Assembly (NCBI GenBank): GCA_011391285.1 | Contig: JAABQU010000010.1 | Span: 1-7,516 of the forward strand | Direction: 5' to 3' | DNA: 7,516 nt | Source: Thiobacillus sp. | GTDB taxonomy: Bacteria; Pseudomonadota; Gammaproteobacteria; Burkholderiales; Thiobacillaceae | In this document: one piece after another, positions 1 through 5,738 of the stretch | Layout: each line of letters opens with the position of its first letter | Numbering within the stretch: the first letter of the stretch is position 1 | Made by a program: the position numbers and the translations under genes | Notes under the pieces: model-generated | What the model was told of the DNA's origin: nothing | The model's database searches: none | The model's input: only the letters and a program-made list of their open reading frames with translations

Positions 1-1
1 A

Positions 2-253
2 CGCCACTTCGACCACGTCATCAACCTGACCGTGATCATGCAGGTGGAGAAACTGGTGCATAAAGTGGAAGCCACCCTGCATGTCAAGGGCCACGATTTC
101 CACGCCCACAGCGAGGATGGCAATATGTACGCTGCCATCGATCTTCTGGCCGACAAACTGGATCGCCAGATTGTCAGGCACAAGGAAAAAACCTCGGATG
201 TCCATCAGGGCAGCGGCGGATTGAAGCATCAACCGACCGAAAGTGAGACCTGA
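2..253 (+). CDS. hpf: Ribosome hibernation promoting factor HPF (short form), 3' part only
   Basis: Only the last 83 codons are in the window; the gene starts upstream and is read in frame from base 2 to a TGA at 251-253. The visible part matches the second half of the HPF/YfiA (S30AE) family: a strand with VEKLVHKVEATLHVKG, then HAHSEDGNMYAAIDLLADKLDRQ, then the basic HKEK end. The E. coli protein has the closely similar VEKVTHTSDATLHVNG and DMYAAIDGLIDKLARQ. The protein ends about 20 residues after this core, so it is the short form without the dimerisation domain of long HPF. Short HPF binds the 30S decoding region in stationary phase and promotes 100S ribosome dimers in gammaproteobacteria (family knowledge). 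Its place before ptsN is the conserved rpoN-hpf-ptsN arrangement, so rpoN is expected just upstream (inference). Confidence 0.95.
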   Translation, partial: RHFDHVINLTVIMQVEKLVHKVEATLHVKGHDFHAHSEDGNMYAAIDLLADKLDRQIVRHKEKTSDVHQGSGGLKHQPTESET

Positions 254-275
254 GCCAGGCCCATCGAAGCCGCAC

Positions 276-306
276 CGCCCGGAGGCCGTTTTCAGGCCTC
301 CGGGCG
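276..306 (+). terminator. Hairpin after hpf, possible terminator or attenuator
   Basis: A perfect 12-bp inverted repeat (276-287 CGCCCGGAGGCC against 295-306 GGCCTCCGGGCG) encloses a 7-nt loop (288-294). It lies 22 nt after the hpf stop. The stem is very GC-rich, but no U-tract follows; the next bases are TATAAT. It may therefore be a weak intrinsic terminator, an RNA-stabilising 3' end for the hpf transcript, or a DNA operator, rather than a classical terminator. The structure is seen directly; its role is inferred. Confidence 0.55.
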
Positions 307-312
307 TATAAT
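307..312 (+). promoter_or_regulatory. Candidate -10 box (TATAAT) ahead of ptsN
   Basis: A perfect sigma70 -10 hexamer TATAAT sits 38 nt before the ptsN ATG, so transcription would start near 319 with a leader of about 30 nt. No good TTGACA-like -35 is found at 16-18 nt upstream; that segment (about 283-290) is part of the hairpin at 276-306. An isolated TATAAT in GC-rich sequence is uncommon, which supports a real promoter, but the missing -35 and missing extended -10 TG keep this tentative. Confidence 0.4.
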
Positions 313-349
313 TCGCGAAGGCCGGTCATTTCCCCGCCTTGTAACCCGC

Positions 350-805
350 ATGAATCTTATCGCCCCCCTCCTCGCCCCCAATACCACCCTGCTGGATCTG
401 AGCTTTACCAGCAAGAAGAAACTGTTTGAGCATGCCGCAGAGCTGTTCGCCCAGACCTACGGGCTCAAGGCCACCGACGTTTTCACCAGCCTGTTCGATC
501 GCGAACGCCTGGGATCGACAGCCCTCGGCTCTGGCATCGCCATTCCGCATGGCCGCATCAAGGGCCTGAAAGATGCGAGCGGCGCGTTCTACCGCCTGAA
601 GACCCCGCTTGAATTCGATGCCCCCGACAACCAGCCGGTGTCCCTGTGCTTCATCCTGCTGGTTCCCAAGGATGCCAACGAGCGCCATCTGCAGATTCTG
701 GGCGAACTGGCCCAGCTGTTCAGCGACAACGCCATGCGCACACAGATGCTGAACGTCGCCACGCCGTCGGAATTGATCGCGCTGCTTGGCGCATGGTCAA
801 GCTAG
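350..805 (+). CDS. ptsN: PTS IIA-Ntr, nitrogen-regulatory phosphotransferase protein
   Basis: The 151-aa product has the full length of a PTS EIIA type-2 (fructose/mannitol-like) domain. The phospho-accepting histidine is H67 in GIAIPHGR, and the second conserved histidine is H113 in NERHLQIL. The N-terminus MNLIAPLL is typical of proteobacterial PtsN, which supports the ATG at 350 although no clear Shine-Dalgarno precedes it. EIIA-Ntr is phosphorylated by the PEP-EI-Ntr-NPr chain and acts as a cytoplasmic regulator rather than a sugar transporter; known E. coli partners include TrkA and KdpD. The hpf-ptsN-hprK-rapZ context confirms the assignment. No EI or NPr/HPr gene is in the window, so the phosphate donor must be encoded elsewhere. 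The gene ends 16 nt before the chosen hprK start. Confidence 0.96.
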   Translation: MNLIAPLLAPNTTLLDLSFTSKKKLFEHAAELFAQTYGLKATDVFTSLFDRERLGSTALGSGIAIPHGRIKGLKDASGAFYRLKTPLEFDAPDNQPVSLCFILLVPKDANERHLQILGELAQLFSDNAMRTQMLNVATPSELIALLGAWSS

Positions 806-821
806 GCGTGCTGGCCGGCGC

Positions 822-1772
822 ATGGAGGAGACCAGCCACGTTTCGGTCGACACCCTGTTCCGCGACATCTCGGAACGGCTCGGCCTGCGCTGGGTGGCCG
901 GTCGCAACGGCGGCTGCCGCATCCTGTCCTCGGAAACCGTCCAGAAGCCGACCCTGGCCCTCATCGGCCACCTGAACTTCATCCACCCCAACCGGGTACA
1001 GGTCCTCGGGCGTGCCGAAATGGACTATCTGCGTGGCCTGACCGAATCCGGCCTGAAGGATGCCATCGACCACCTGTACTCGACGGAGCTGGCAGCCATC
1101 GTCGTCGCGAACAACGAAGCCATTCCGGCGATTCTGCTCGATGCTGCCGAGCGCACCGAAACGCCGCTGTTCACGTCGTCCCTGGCAGGACCGGTCCTGA
1201 TGTCTCACCTGGGGCATTACCTGACGCAAAGCCTGGCCGAGTCCACCTCGCTGCATGGCGTGTTTCTCGAGGTCCTCGGCATCGGCGTCCTGCTCAAGGG
1301 CGATGCCGGGGTCGGCAAGAGCGAGCTGGCGCTCGAACTCATCACGCGCGGCCACCGGCTGGTCGCCGACGACGTGGTCGACCTGAAACATGTTGCCCCC
1401 GAAATCCTGGAGGGCAATTGCCCGCCGCTGATCCGCGACTTTCTCGAAGTGCGCGGCCTGGGCATACTCAACATCCGCTTCCTGTTCGGCGAAACAGCGG
1501 TGAAGCCGCAAAAGAATCTCAAGCTCATCGTCGAACTGGTGCATCCGCAGGACATCGGCAAGGCCGGTCTGAACCGGCTCGACATGGTGGCCTCGACCGA
1601 AACCATTCTCGGCGTTGCCATTCCCAAAGTGTGCATCCCGGTCGCCGCCGGCCGCAACCTCGCCGTGCTGATCGAGGTCGCGGTACGCAATCACATCCTC
1701 AGAAGCCGCGGCATCAATCCGCTTGAACAGCTCATCAAGCGCCAGCAGGCCGCCATGGACGGGAGCGACTGA
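822..1772 (+). CDS. hprK: HPr kinase/phosphorylase
   Basis: This 316-aa protein has the usual HprK length and order. An N-terminal Hpr_kinase_N domain covers about residues 5-130. The catalytic domain follows, with H145 (SLHGVF), the Walker A loop GDAGVGKS at 160-167, the paired aspartates D183-D184 (VADDVV) and the family signature [16 protein letters not shown] at 208-223. It is a bifunctional enzyme that phosphorylates HPr on a serine or removes that phosphate by phosphorolysis. I chose ATG 822 because the conserved SVDTLF segment then falls near the N-terminus. A TTG at 786 would add 12 residues (with AHGQARRAGRR) and overlap ptsN, and no family-like sequence is present there. A good Shine-Dalgarno is missing in front of 822. 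HprK in this cluster is characteristic of betaproteobacteria and some other proteobacteria with an incomplete, regulatory PTS. The stop is 1 nt before rapZ. Confidence 0.95.
   Translation: MEETSHVSVDTLFRDISERLGLRWVAGRNGGCRILSSETVQKPTLALIGHLNFIHPNRVQVLGRAEMDYLRGLTESGLKDAIDHLYSTELAAIVVANNEAIPAILLDAAERTETPLFTSSLAGPVLMSHLGHYLTQSLAESTSLHGVFLEVLGIGVLLKGDAGVGKSELALELITRGHRLVADDVVDLKHVAPEILEGNCPPLIRDFLEVRGLGILNIRFLFGETAVKPQKNLKLIVELVHPQDIGKAGLNRLDMVASTETILGVAIPKVCIPVAAGRNLAVLIEVAVRNHILRSRGINPLEQLIKRQQAAMDGSD
1761..1765 (+). promoter_or_regulatory. Ribosome binding site of rapZ
   Basis: GGGAG lies 8 nt before ATG 1774, within the last codons of hprK. It fixes the rapZ start at 1774, although the reading frame stays open further upstream inside hprK. 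Confidence 0.7.
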
Positions 1773-1773
1773 G

Positions 1774-2610
1774 ATGCAGATCGTTCTGGTTTCGGGATTG
1801 TCGGGCTCGGGCAAGAGCATCGCCATCGCGGTGCTGGAAGACATCGGCTTCTACTGCGTCGACAACCTGCCGCTCGCCATGCTGCAGCCCCTGGTCGACT
1901 ATCTGAAACGCGAAGGCCACACCCGTATCGCCATTGCCATCGACGCGCGCAGCAGCGCGAGTTTTTCGCAACTGCCCCTGGTCGCCGAAGCCCTGCGCGA
2001 ACAGGGCGCCGACCTGCGGGTGATTTTTCTCGAAGCCAAGACGCTGACGCTGGTCAAGCGCTTTTCCGAAACGCGGCGACGCCACCCCCTGTCCAGCGAC
2101 AGCGTCTCGCTGCAGGAAGCCATCCAGCTCGAACGCGAGATGCTCGCCGACATTGCGCCACTGGCGCACCGCATCGACACCAGCGACCTGTCCGCCGCCG
2201 CCCTGCGGATGTGGATCAAGGACCTGCTCGGACAGGATCGCTCGCGCATCACCCTGCTGTTCGAGTCCTTCGGCTTCAAGCATGGCATCCCGCTCGATGC
2301 CGACCTGGTGTTCGACGTGCGCTGCCTGCCCAACCCGCACTATGTCACCGAGCTGCGCCCGCTCACCGGCCGTGATCAGCCGGTCAGGGATTACATCGAA
2401 TCCAGTCCCAACGCCATGGCATTGCTGGCCGACATCCGCAGTTTTGTCGAAAACTGGCTGCCGTGTTTCATCCGTGACCATCGCGCCTATCTGACGGTTG
2501 CCATCGGCTGCACCGGCGGTCAGCACCGCAGCGTGTATTTCGCCGAAACGCTGGCTGCCGCCTTCCGCGAGCGCGAGCAGGTGCTGGTGCGGCACCGCGA
2601 GTTGTCATGA
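1774..2610 (+). CDS. rapZ: RapZ family nucleotide-binding protein (YvcJ-like GlcN6P sensor/RNase adaptor)
   Basis: The 278-aa product has an N-terminal P-loop domain with Walker A GLSGSGKS at 8-15 and the typical GFYCVDNLP at 25-33. Next comes [22 protein letters not shown] at about 85-106 (written in the family as a conserved block). The C-terminal domain has [15 protein letters not shown] (163-177), [12 protein letters not shown] (179-190) and the sugar-phosphate-binding motif CTGGQHRS (246-253). In E. coli RapZ binds glucosamine-6-phosphate through this C-terminal domain and directs RNase E to the sRNA GlmZ, thereby tuning glmS and cell-wall precursor supply. Here the protein ends VRHRELS, without the Lys/Arg tail that E. 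coli RapZ needs for sRNA binding, so its output may be different (inference). In E. coli npr follows; here an unrelated membrane-anchored gene follows after 10 nt. Confidence 0.95.
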   Translation: MQIVLVSGLSGSGKSIAIAVLEDIGFYCVDNLPLAMLQPLVDYLKREGHTRIAIAIDARSSASFSQLPLVAEALREQGADLRVIFLEAKTLTLVKRFSETRRRHPLSSDSVSLQEAIQLEREMLADIAPLAHRIDTSDLSAAALRMWIKDLLGQDRSRITLLFESFGFKHGIPLDADLVFDVRCLPNPHYVTELRPLTGRDQPVRDYIESSPNAMALLADIRSFVENWLPCFIRDHRAYLTVAIGCTGGQHRSVYFAETLAAAFREREQVLVRHRELS

Positions 2611-2613
2611 GGG
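2608..2613 (+). promoter_or_regulatory. Ribosome binding site deciding a GTG start
   Basis: TGAGGG overlaps the rapZ stop codon and lies 7 nt before GTG 2621. The first in-frame ATG (2627) would be 13 nt away, so GTG 2621 is the better spaced start of the next gene. Confidence 0.55.
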
Positions 2614-2620
2614 TTCGATA

Positions 2621-2998
2621 GTGCGCATGGGCGACATGGACCTGCGGGCAGGCGACATGGGCGTGCTGCTGGCAGGCGCCGGCCTGGTCGTTGCGCTGAC
2701 GCTGTGGGCATGGGGTGGTGACCGCGGCGATACCGCTGTCATCCGCGCCGCCGGCCAGATCGTGAAAACTGCCGCGCTCACCCACGCGCAAACCCTTTCC
2801 ATCGACGGCCCGCTCGGTACCACCCGGATCGACATCGAACCGGGTCGTGCCCGCATCGCACGTGATCCGTCGCCGCGCCAGCTGTGCGTCAAGCAGGGCT
2901 GGCTTACGCAATCCGGCCAGGCGGCATTGTGCCTGCCGAATCAGGTGAGCCTCGAAATCCGCGGCCGCACCGCCGCCTATGACACGCTTGGCTATTGA
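2621..2998 (+). CDS. NusG domain II-containing membrane-anchored protein
   Basis: The 125-aa product has a short N-terminus, one hydrophobic segment at about 14-31 (GVLLAGAGLVVALTLWAW) and then a soluble domain. The domain resembles the NusG_II family of periplasmic or extracytoplasmic small proteins: short beta strands, an ...IDGPLGTTRIDIEPGRARI... stretch, a Cys in QLCVKQGW, a second Cys in ALCLPNQVSLEIRG, and a C-terminus in a Gly/Tyr-rich strand. The two cysteines (about residues 87 and 106) could pair outside the membrane. The name refers only to fold similarity with part of NusG; no transcription role is implied. In many bacteria such a gene sits next to a Gx transporter gene, as here, where the two reading frames overlap by 20 nt. 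The biochemical function is not established. GTG 2621 is preferred as start; ATG 2627 or 2636 are alternatives. Confidence 0.75.
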   Translation: MRMGDMDLRAGDMGVLLAGAGLVVALTLWAWGGDRGDTAVIRAAGQIVKTAALTHAQTLSIDGPLGTTRIDIEPGRARIARDPSPRQLCVKQGWLTQSGQAALCLPNQVSLEIRGRTAAYDTLGY

Positions 2999-3530
2999 GT
3001 TGCCGGTCACAGCAGACGACCGCCGCATCGCGCGGCTGGCAGCGCTGGCAATCGGCCTCACGCTTGCCGAAGCGGCGCTTCCCAGCCCCGTTCCCGGGGT
3101 CAAGCCCGGGCTCGCCAACATCGTCATCCTGCTGGTGCTGCTGCAATACGGCTGGCGCGCGGCAGCCTGGGTGTCCGCCCTGCGGGTGCTGGCCGGTGGC
3201 CTGCTTCTGGGCAGCCTGTTTGCGCCGGGCTTCTGGCTGTCGGCCTCCGGCGCGCTCGCCAGTCTGCTGGTGCTTGGTTTGGTGCGCCATTTGCCCAGCC
3301 GCCATTTCAGCCCGGTCAGCCTGTCGGTACTGGCAGCCTTCGGCCATATCGGCGGACAACTCGCGCTGGCCGGCTGGTGGTTGTTGCCCAGCGCGGCACT
3401 GATCAAGCTGCTGCCGGTGTTCGCCGCCGCCGCCCTGGTTTTTGGCACGGTGAACGGCGTCATCGTGGCGCGATTGCTTGCCGCCCCAGCATCAGACAGG
3501 CGACAATCCGCGCCATGCATACGCCCCTGA
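2979..3530 (+). CDS. Gx transporter family protein (heptaprenyl diphosphate synthase component I-like membrane protein)
   Basis: The 183-aa product is almost wholly hydrophobic, with about five or six membrane segments: roughly 18-36, 46-66, 68-82, 86-104, 113-134 and 140-168. The family motif is the conserved E31 followed by PGVKPGLAN at 39-47, then an aromatic-rich LQYGWRAA. This places it in the PF07456-type family, called either 'Gx transporter' or 'heptaprenyl diphosphate synthase component I'. The latter name is historical; no prenyl-synthase DDxxD motif is present, and it looks like a small S-component-like membrane carrier. Its substrate is unknown. The start ATG 2979 lies inside the preceding gene; TTG 2988 is a less likely alternative. 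The last 16 nt overlap ubiX, which makes translational coupling with a flavin-prenylating enzyme likely. The C-terminal tail after residue 168 is polar and probably cytoplasmic. Confidence 0.8.
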   Translation: MTRLAIELPVTADDRRIARLAALAIGLTLAEAALPSPVPGVKPGLANIVILLVLLQYGWRAAAWVSALRVLAGGLLLGSLFAPGFWLSASGALASLLVLGLVRHLPSRHFSPVSLSVLAAFGHIGGQLALAGWWLLPSAALIKLLPVFAAAALVFGTVNGVIVARLLAAPASDRRQSAPCIRP

Positions 3531-4132
3531 ATACCGTCACCCTTGCGCTGTCCGGCGCCTCCGGCATGGCCTATGGCCTGCGCCTGCTCGAATGCCTGCT
3601 GGCTGCCGACATGCGCGTTTACCTGCTGGTATCGCAGGCCGCCCACATCGTTGCCAAACAGGAGCTCGGCGTAGCGCTGCCGGCCCGCGCCAGCGACCTC
3701 GAAAGACAGCTGTCCGAAGGGCTCGACGCACGCGACGGCCAGCTGCGCGTGTTCGGCCGCGACGACTGGAATGCGCCGGTCGCATCCGGCTCCAATCCGG
3801 CCGACGCAATGGTGGTGTGCCCGTGTTCGATGGGCACGCTTGCCGCGATCGCCCACGGCCTGTCGGACAATCTGATCGAGCGTGCCGCCGACGTGATGCT
3901 GAAAGAGCAGAAGAAGCTGATCCTGGTGCCGCGCGAAACGCCGTTTTCCAGCCTGCACCTGGAAAACATGCTGACGCTGTCTAGAATGAACGCAGTGATC
4001 CTGCCCGCCAACCCCGGTTTCTACCATCGCCCCCAACATGTCGAGGACATCATCGATTTCATTGTCGCGCGCATTCTCGATCAACTGGGCATCGAGCACA
4101 CGCTGATGGCGCGCTGGGGGAACGAACGGTGA
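3515..4132 (+). CDS. ubiX: Flavin prenyltransferase UbiX
   Basis: The 205-aa product is full length for UbiX. It starts with the FMN-binding [17 protein letters not shown] (9-25). It has the [26 protein letters not shown] block (from 103), the LVPRETPFS block with R140 and E141 (137-145), and the C-terminal NPGFYHRP (166-173) holding the conserved Tyr and Arg. UbiX joins a dimethylallyl group to reduced FMN and makes prenyl-FMN, the cofactor for UbiD-type decarboxylases, including the ubiquinone pathway enzyme. It acts in the cytosol as a dodecamer (family knowledge). No ubiD is in the window. ATG 3515 is chosen because [17 protein letters not shown] fits the family N-terminus; the frame is open further upstream within the Gx gene. 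Its stop overlaps the next start as GTGA. Confidence 0.95.
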   Translation: MHTPLNTVTLALSGASGMAYGLRLLECLLAADMRVYLLVSQAAHIVAKQELGVALPARASDLERQLSEGLDARDGQLRVFGRDDWNAPVASGSNPADAMVVCPCSMGTLAAIAHGLSDNLIERAADVMLKEQKKLILVPRETPFSSLHLENMLTLSRMNAVILPANPGFYHRPQHVEDIIDFIVARILDQLGIEHTLMARWGNER

Positions 4133-4782
4133 GCGTCGCATCGAAACCGTCGAGGCTGCCCCTGTTTCCGCTCAATACCGTGGTGTTCCCGGGCGGACGG
4201 CTGCCCCTGCGTATTTTCGAGCAGCGCTATCTCGACATGGTAAAACAGGCGATTTCCGACAACACGCCGTTCGGCATCTGCGCACCCGCCTGGGGTACGC
4301 CGGTGGGGGCCCCACCACTGCGCGGCGACCCTTCCTCAACCACCCGCGAGAGCACGGAGACAGGCACCCCGGCCGCCCCCCATGCCGTCGGCACCCGCGT
4401 GCGCGTGACCGACTGGGACATGCCTGAAACCGGCATCCTGCACATCGACACGCAGGCCGAGGAGCGCTTCGTCATCCGCAGCACCGACACCGAGCCCGGC
4501 GGCCTCATCGTCGGCAGCGTGGAGGCCGTCAGCAGCGAAGTCACTACCACCGTACCCGACGAACTCGAACTCGCAGTCGAAATCCTGCGCCACATCGTCA
4601 GCGAATACGGTGACGCCCGTTTCCCGGCGCCGCACGAATTCGACAACGCAGTATGGGTCGGCTACCGGCTGTCCGAAGTGCTGCCGCTCAAGCTCAGCAT
4701 CAAGCAAAGCCTGCTGGAAATGAACGACAGCGTGATGCGCGTTCGCATCCTCACCGAATTCCTCAAGAAGCAGATCAACTGA
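4129..4782 (+). CDS. Stand-alone LON substrate-binding domain protein
   Basis: The 217-aa product begins with [28 protein letters not shown] (10-37), the hallmark of the Lon N-terminal domain. It continues with GTRVRVTDW (88-96), beta strands to about residue 135, then a helical bundle ending in [20 protein letters not shown] (193-212). There is no AAA+ ATPase and no Ser-Lys protease domain, so it is not Lon itself. Proteins of this COG2802-type family are widespread in proteobacteria, and their role is unknown; binding of unfolded peptides is a reasonable guess. Residues about 52-84 form a Pro/Thr/Gly-rich insertion where relatives have a short turn. Translation starts at GTG 4129 inside the ubiX stop, with GGGGG (4116-4120) at 8 nt as Shine-Dalgarno. 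The stop overlaps the following ATG by one base. Confidence 0.88.
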   Translation: MSVASKPSRLPLFPLNTVVFPGGRLPLRIFEQRYLDMVKQAISDNTPFGICAPAWGTPVGAPPLRGDPSSTTRESTETGTPAAPHAVGTRVRVTDWDMPETGILHIDTQAEERFVIRSTDTEPGGLIVGSVEAVSSEVTTTVPDELELAVEILRHIVSEYGDARFPAPHEFDNAVWVGYRLSEVLPLKLSIKQSLLEMNDSVMRVRILTEFLKKQIN

Positions 4783-5333
4783 TGGCGCGCTTCTATCCTG
4801 TCATCGAAGGCAGGCATCGCGACTTCATCGCTGCGCAGAAACTGTTCTTCACCGCCAGCGGCACAGCAGACAGCCGCCTCAACCTGTCCCCCAAGGGCAT
4901 GGACAGCCTGCGGGTGCTGTCCAACAGCCGCGTGGCCTATCTCGACCTCACCGGCAGCGGCAACGAAACCGCCGCCCATCTGAAGCACGATGGCCGCATG
5001 ACGATGATGTGGTGCAGTTTCGACGCCGACCCGCTGATCCTGCGGCTGTATGGGCGCGGCCGCGTGGTGCGTCGCCAGGACGCCGAGTGGGGAGAACTGC
5101 GCCGCCACTTTCCCGTCCTGCCGGGCGAACGCCAGATCATCGTGCTCGAAATCGAATCCGTGCAAACGTCGTGCGGCTACGCCGTGCCGATGTATGCCTT
5201 CAACGGCGAGCGCGATACCCTGGCGCGATGGGCCGAGAAGAAAGGACCGGTCGGCCTGCTGGATTACTGGCGCGAGAAAAACCAGGTCAGCATCGACGGC
5301 CTGTCCTCCGGCCTGTTGGAGAATGCACCATGA
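4782..5333 (+). CDS. Pyridoxamine 5'-phosphate oxidase-like FMN-binding split-barrel protein
   Basis: The 183-aa product fits a PNPOx-like family whose members share LNLSPKGMDSLRVL (33-46), RVAYLDLTGSGNETAAHL (50-67), ILRLYGRGRV (86-95), CGYAVPMY (131-138) and RWAEKKGPVGLL...REKNQVSIDGL (149-174). The SPKG and TGSGNET segments would contact FMN in the split barrel. The family is not the biosynthetic PdxH, which has different length and substrate residues; the reaction is unknown, but a flavin-dependent oxidoreductase is likely. It starts at the ATG in TGATG at the end of the LON gene, with a weak AAGAAG 11 nt upstream, so coupling is probable. Its position two genes after ubiX is interesting, but I see no evidence that it uses prenyl-FMN. 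Its stop overlaps the lipoprotein start as ATGA. Confidence 0.85.
   Translation: MARFYPVIEGRHRDFIAAQKLFFTASGTADSRLNLSPKGMDSLRVLSNSRVAYLDLTGSGNETAAHLKHDGRMTMMWCSFDADPLILRLYGRGRVVRRQDAEWGELRRHFPVLPGERQIIVLEIESVQTSCGYAVPMYAFNGERDTLARWAEKKGPVGLLDYWREKNQVSIDGLSSGLLENAP
5318..5321 (+). promoter_or_regulatory. Ribosome binding site of the small lipoprotein gene
   Basis: GGAG is 8 nt before ATG 5330 and lies in the last codons of the preceding gene. It is one of the better Shine-Dalgarno sequences in this operon and supports the short gene as real. Confidence 0.6.
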
Positions 5334-5533
5334 AACGGATCCTGATTCCACTGGTGGCGATTTTGACCGCCTGCGACCCCGCCCCGCCGCCACAACCCGA
5401 AGTCGAGCGCCAGCCCAACCCGGCTTTCGAAGCGCAGATCAAGGCCATGGAAAAAGCGCGTGCGGTGGAAGCCCAGGTAATGGAGGCAGCAGAGGCACAG
5501 CGCAAGCAAATGGATGAGGTCTCACAGCAGTAA
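5330..5533 (+). CDS. Small predicted lipoprotein, 67 aa
   Basis: The product starts MKRILIPLVAILTAC, a short signal peptide with a basic n-region, a hydrophobic core at 4-14 and a lipobox LTAC with the lipidated Cys at 15. After the Cys comes D16. In E. coli Asp at +2 is the inner-membrane retention signal, so this protein is predicted to stay on the periplasmic face of the inner membrane (inference). A Pro-rich spacer (DPAPPPQPEVERQPNP) leads to one long charged helix at about 32-65, rich in Ala, Glu, Lys and Gln, with coiled-coil character. The mature protein is only 53 residues. I recognise no family. It starts inside the stop of the PNPOx-like gene and is followed after 4 nt by DUF2905. 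The short length, good ribosome site and tight packing support it as a true gene; a role as a small envelope or membrane-complex subunit is only a guess. Confidence 0.75.
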   Translation: MKRILIPLVAILTACDPAPPPQPEVERQPNPAFEAQIKAMEKARAVEAQVMEAAEAQRKQMDEVSQQ

Positions 5534-5537
5534 GCCC

Positions 5538-5738
5538 ATGCTGAAATGGTTGCTCACCCTGATTGCAGCCTTGCTGGTGCTGGGCCTGCTCACCCCCTGG
5601 CTCAACCGCCTGGGGCTCGGCCGGCTGCCGGGGGACCTGCGGGTGAAACACGCGCGCGGCACCTTCTACTTCCCCTTCACCAGCGTCATTCTAATGTCGC
5701 TTCTGCTGTCGCTGCTTGCCTGGCTGTTCGGCCGATGA
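5538..5738 (+). CDS. DUF2905 family small membrane protein
   Basis: The 66-aa product has two membrane helices (about 3-20, LKWLLTLIAALLVLGLLT, and 46-63, FTSVILMSLLLSLLAWLF). Between them is the family core NRLGLGRLPGDLRVKH, followed by the aromatic FYFPF before helix two. This is the characteristic layout of DUF2905, a broadly distributed bacterial family of unknown function. The connecting loop is basic and so probably cytoplasmic, putting both ends outside. I chose ATG 5538, because an upstream in-frame ATG at 5514 lies inside the lipoprotein gene and would add residues foreign to the family. The stop overlaps the greB start as ATGA, a conserved style of coupling here. No function can be assigned; the neighbouring greB does not explain it. 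Confidence 0.88.
   Translation: MLKWLLTLIAALLVLGLLTPWLNRLGLGRLPGDLRVKHARGTFYFPFTSVILMSLLLSLLAWLFGR

Noticed and set aside
249..260. 12-nt repeat CCTGAGCCAGGC at the hpf stop and again at the greB stop (6291-6302)
   Set aside because: One or two shared 12-mers are expected by chance in 7.5 kb, and only the second copy forms a palindrome, so no repeat family is claimed.
824..830. GGAGGAG as a strong Shine-Dalgarno for a later hprK start
   Set aside because: It lies in the first codons of the chosen start, and no in-frame ATG, GTG or TTG follows at a usable distance before the conserved domain.
720..1844. Long minus-strand open frame (374 codons) opposite hprK
   Set aside because: It mirrors hprK codons (GC-rich third positions remove stops on the opposite strand) and shows no family motif or start signal.
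1735..2595. Minus-strand open frame (286 codons) opposite rapZ
   Set aside because: The sequence is His/Gln/Gly-rich without domain character and lies entirely opposite a confident gene.
2468..4141. Very long open frame on the minus strand (557 codons) opposite rapZ, NusG-II, Gx and ubiX
   Set aside because: The plus-strand frames encode clear conserved families here. The antisense translation is low-complexity, rich in Arg/Ala/Gly/Gln, with no recognisable domain, as expected for a GC-rich shadow.
4302..4316. GGTGGGG-G-CCCCACC palindrome as a terminator or operator
   Set aside because: It lies in the middle of the LON gene, has only a one-base centre and no U-tract; it is mentioned only as part of the insertion.
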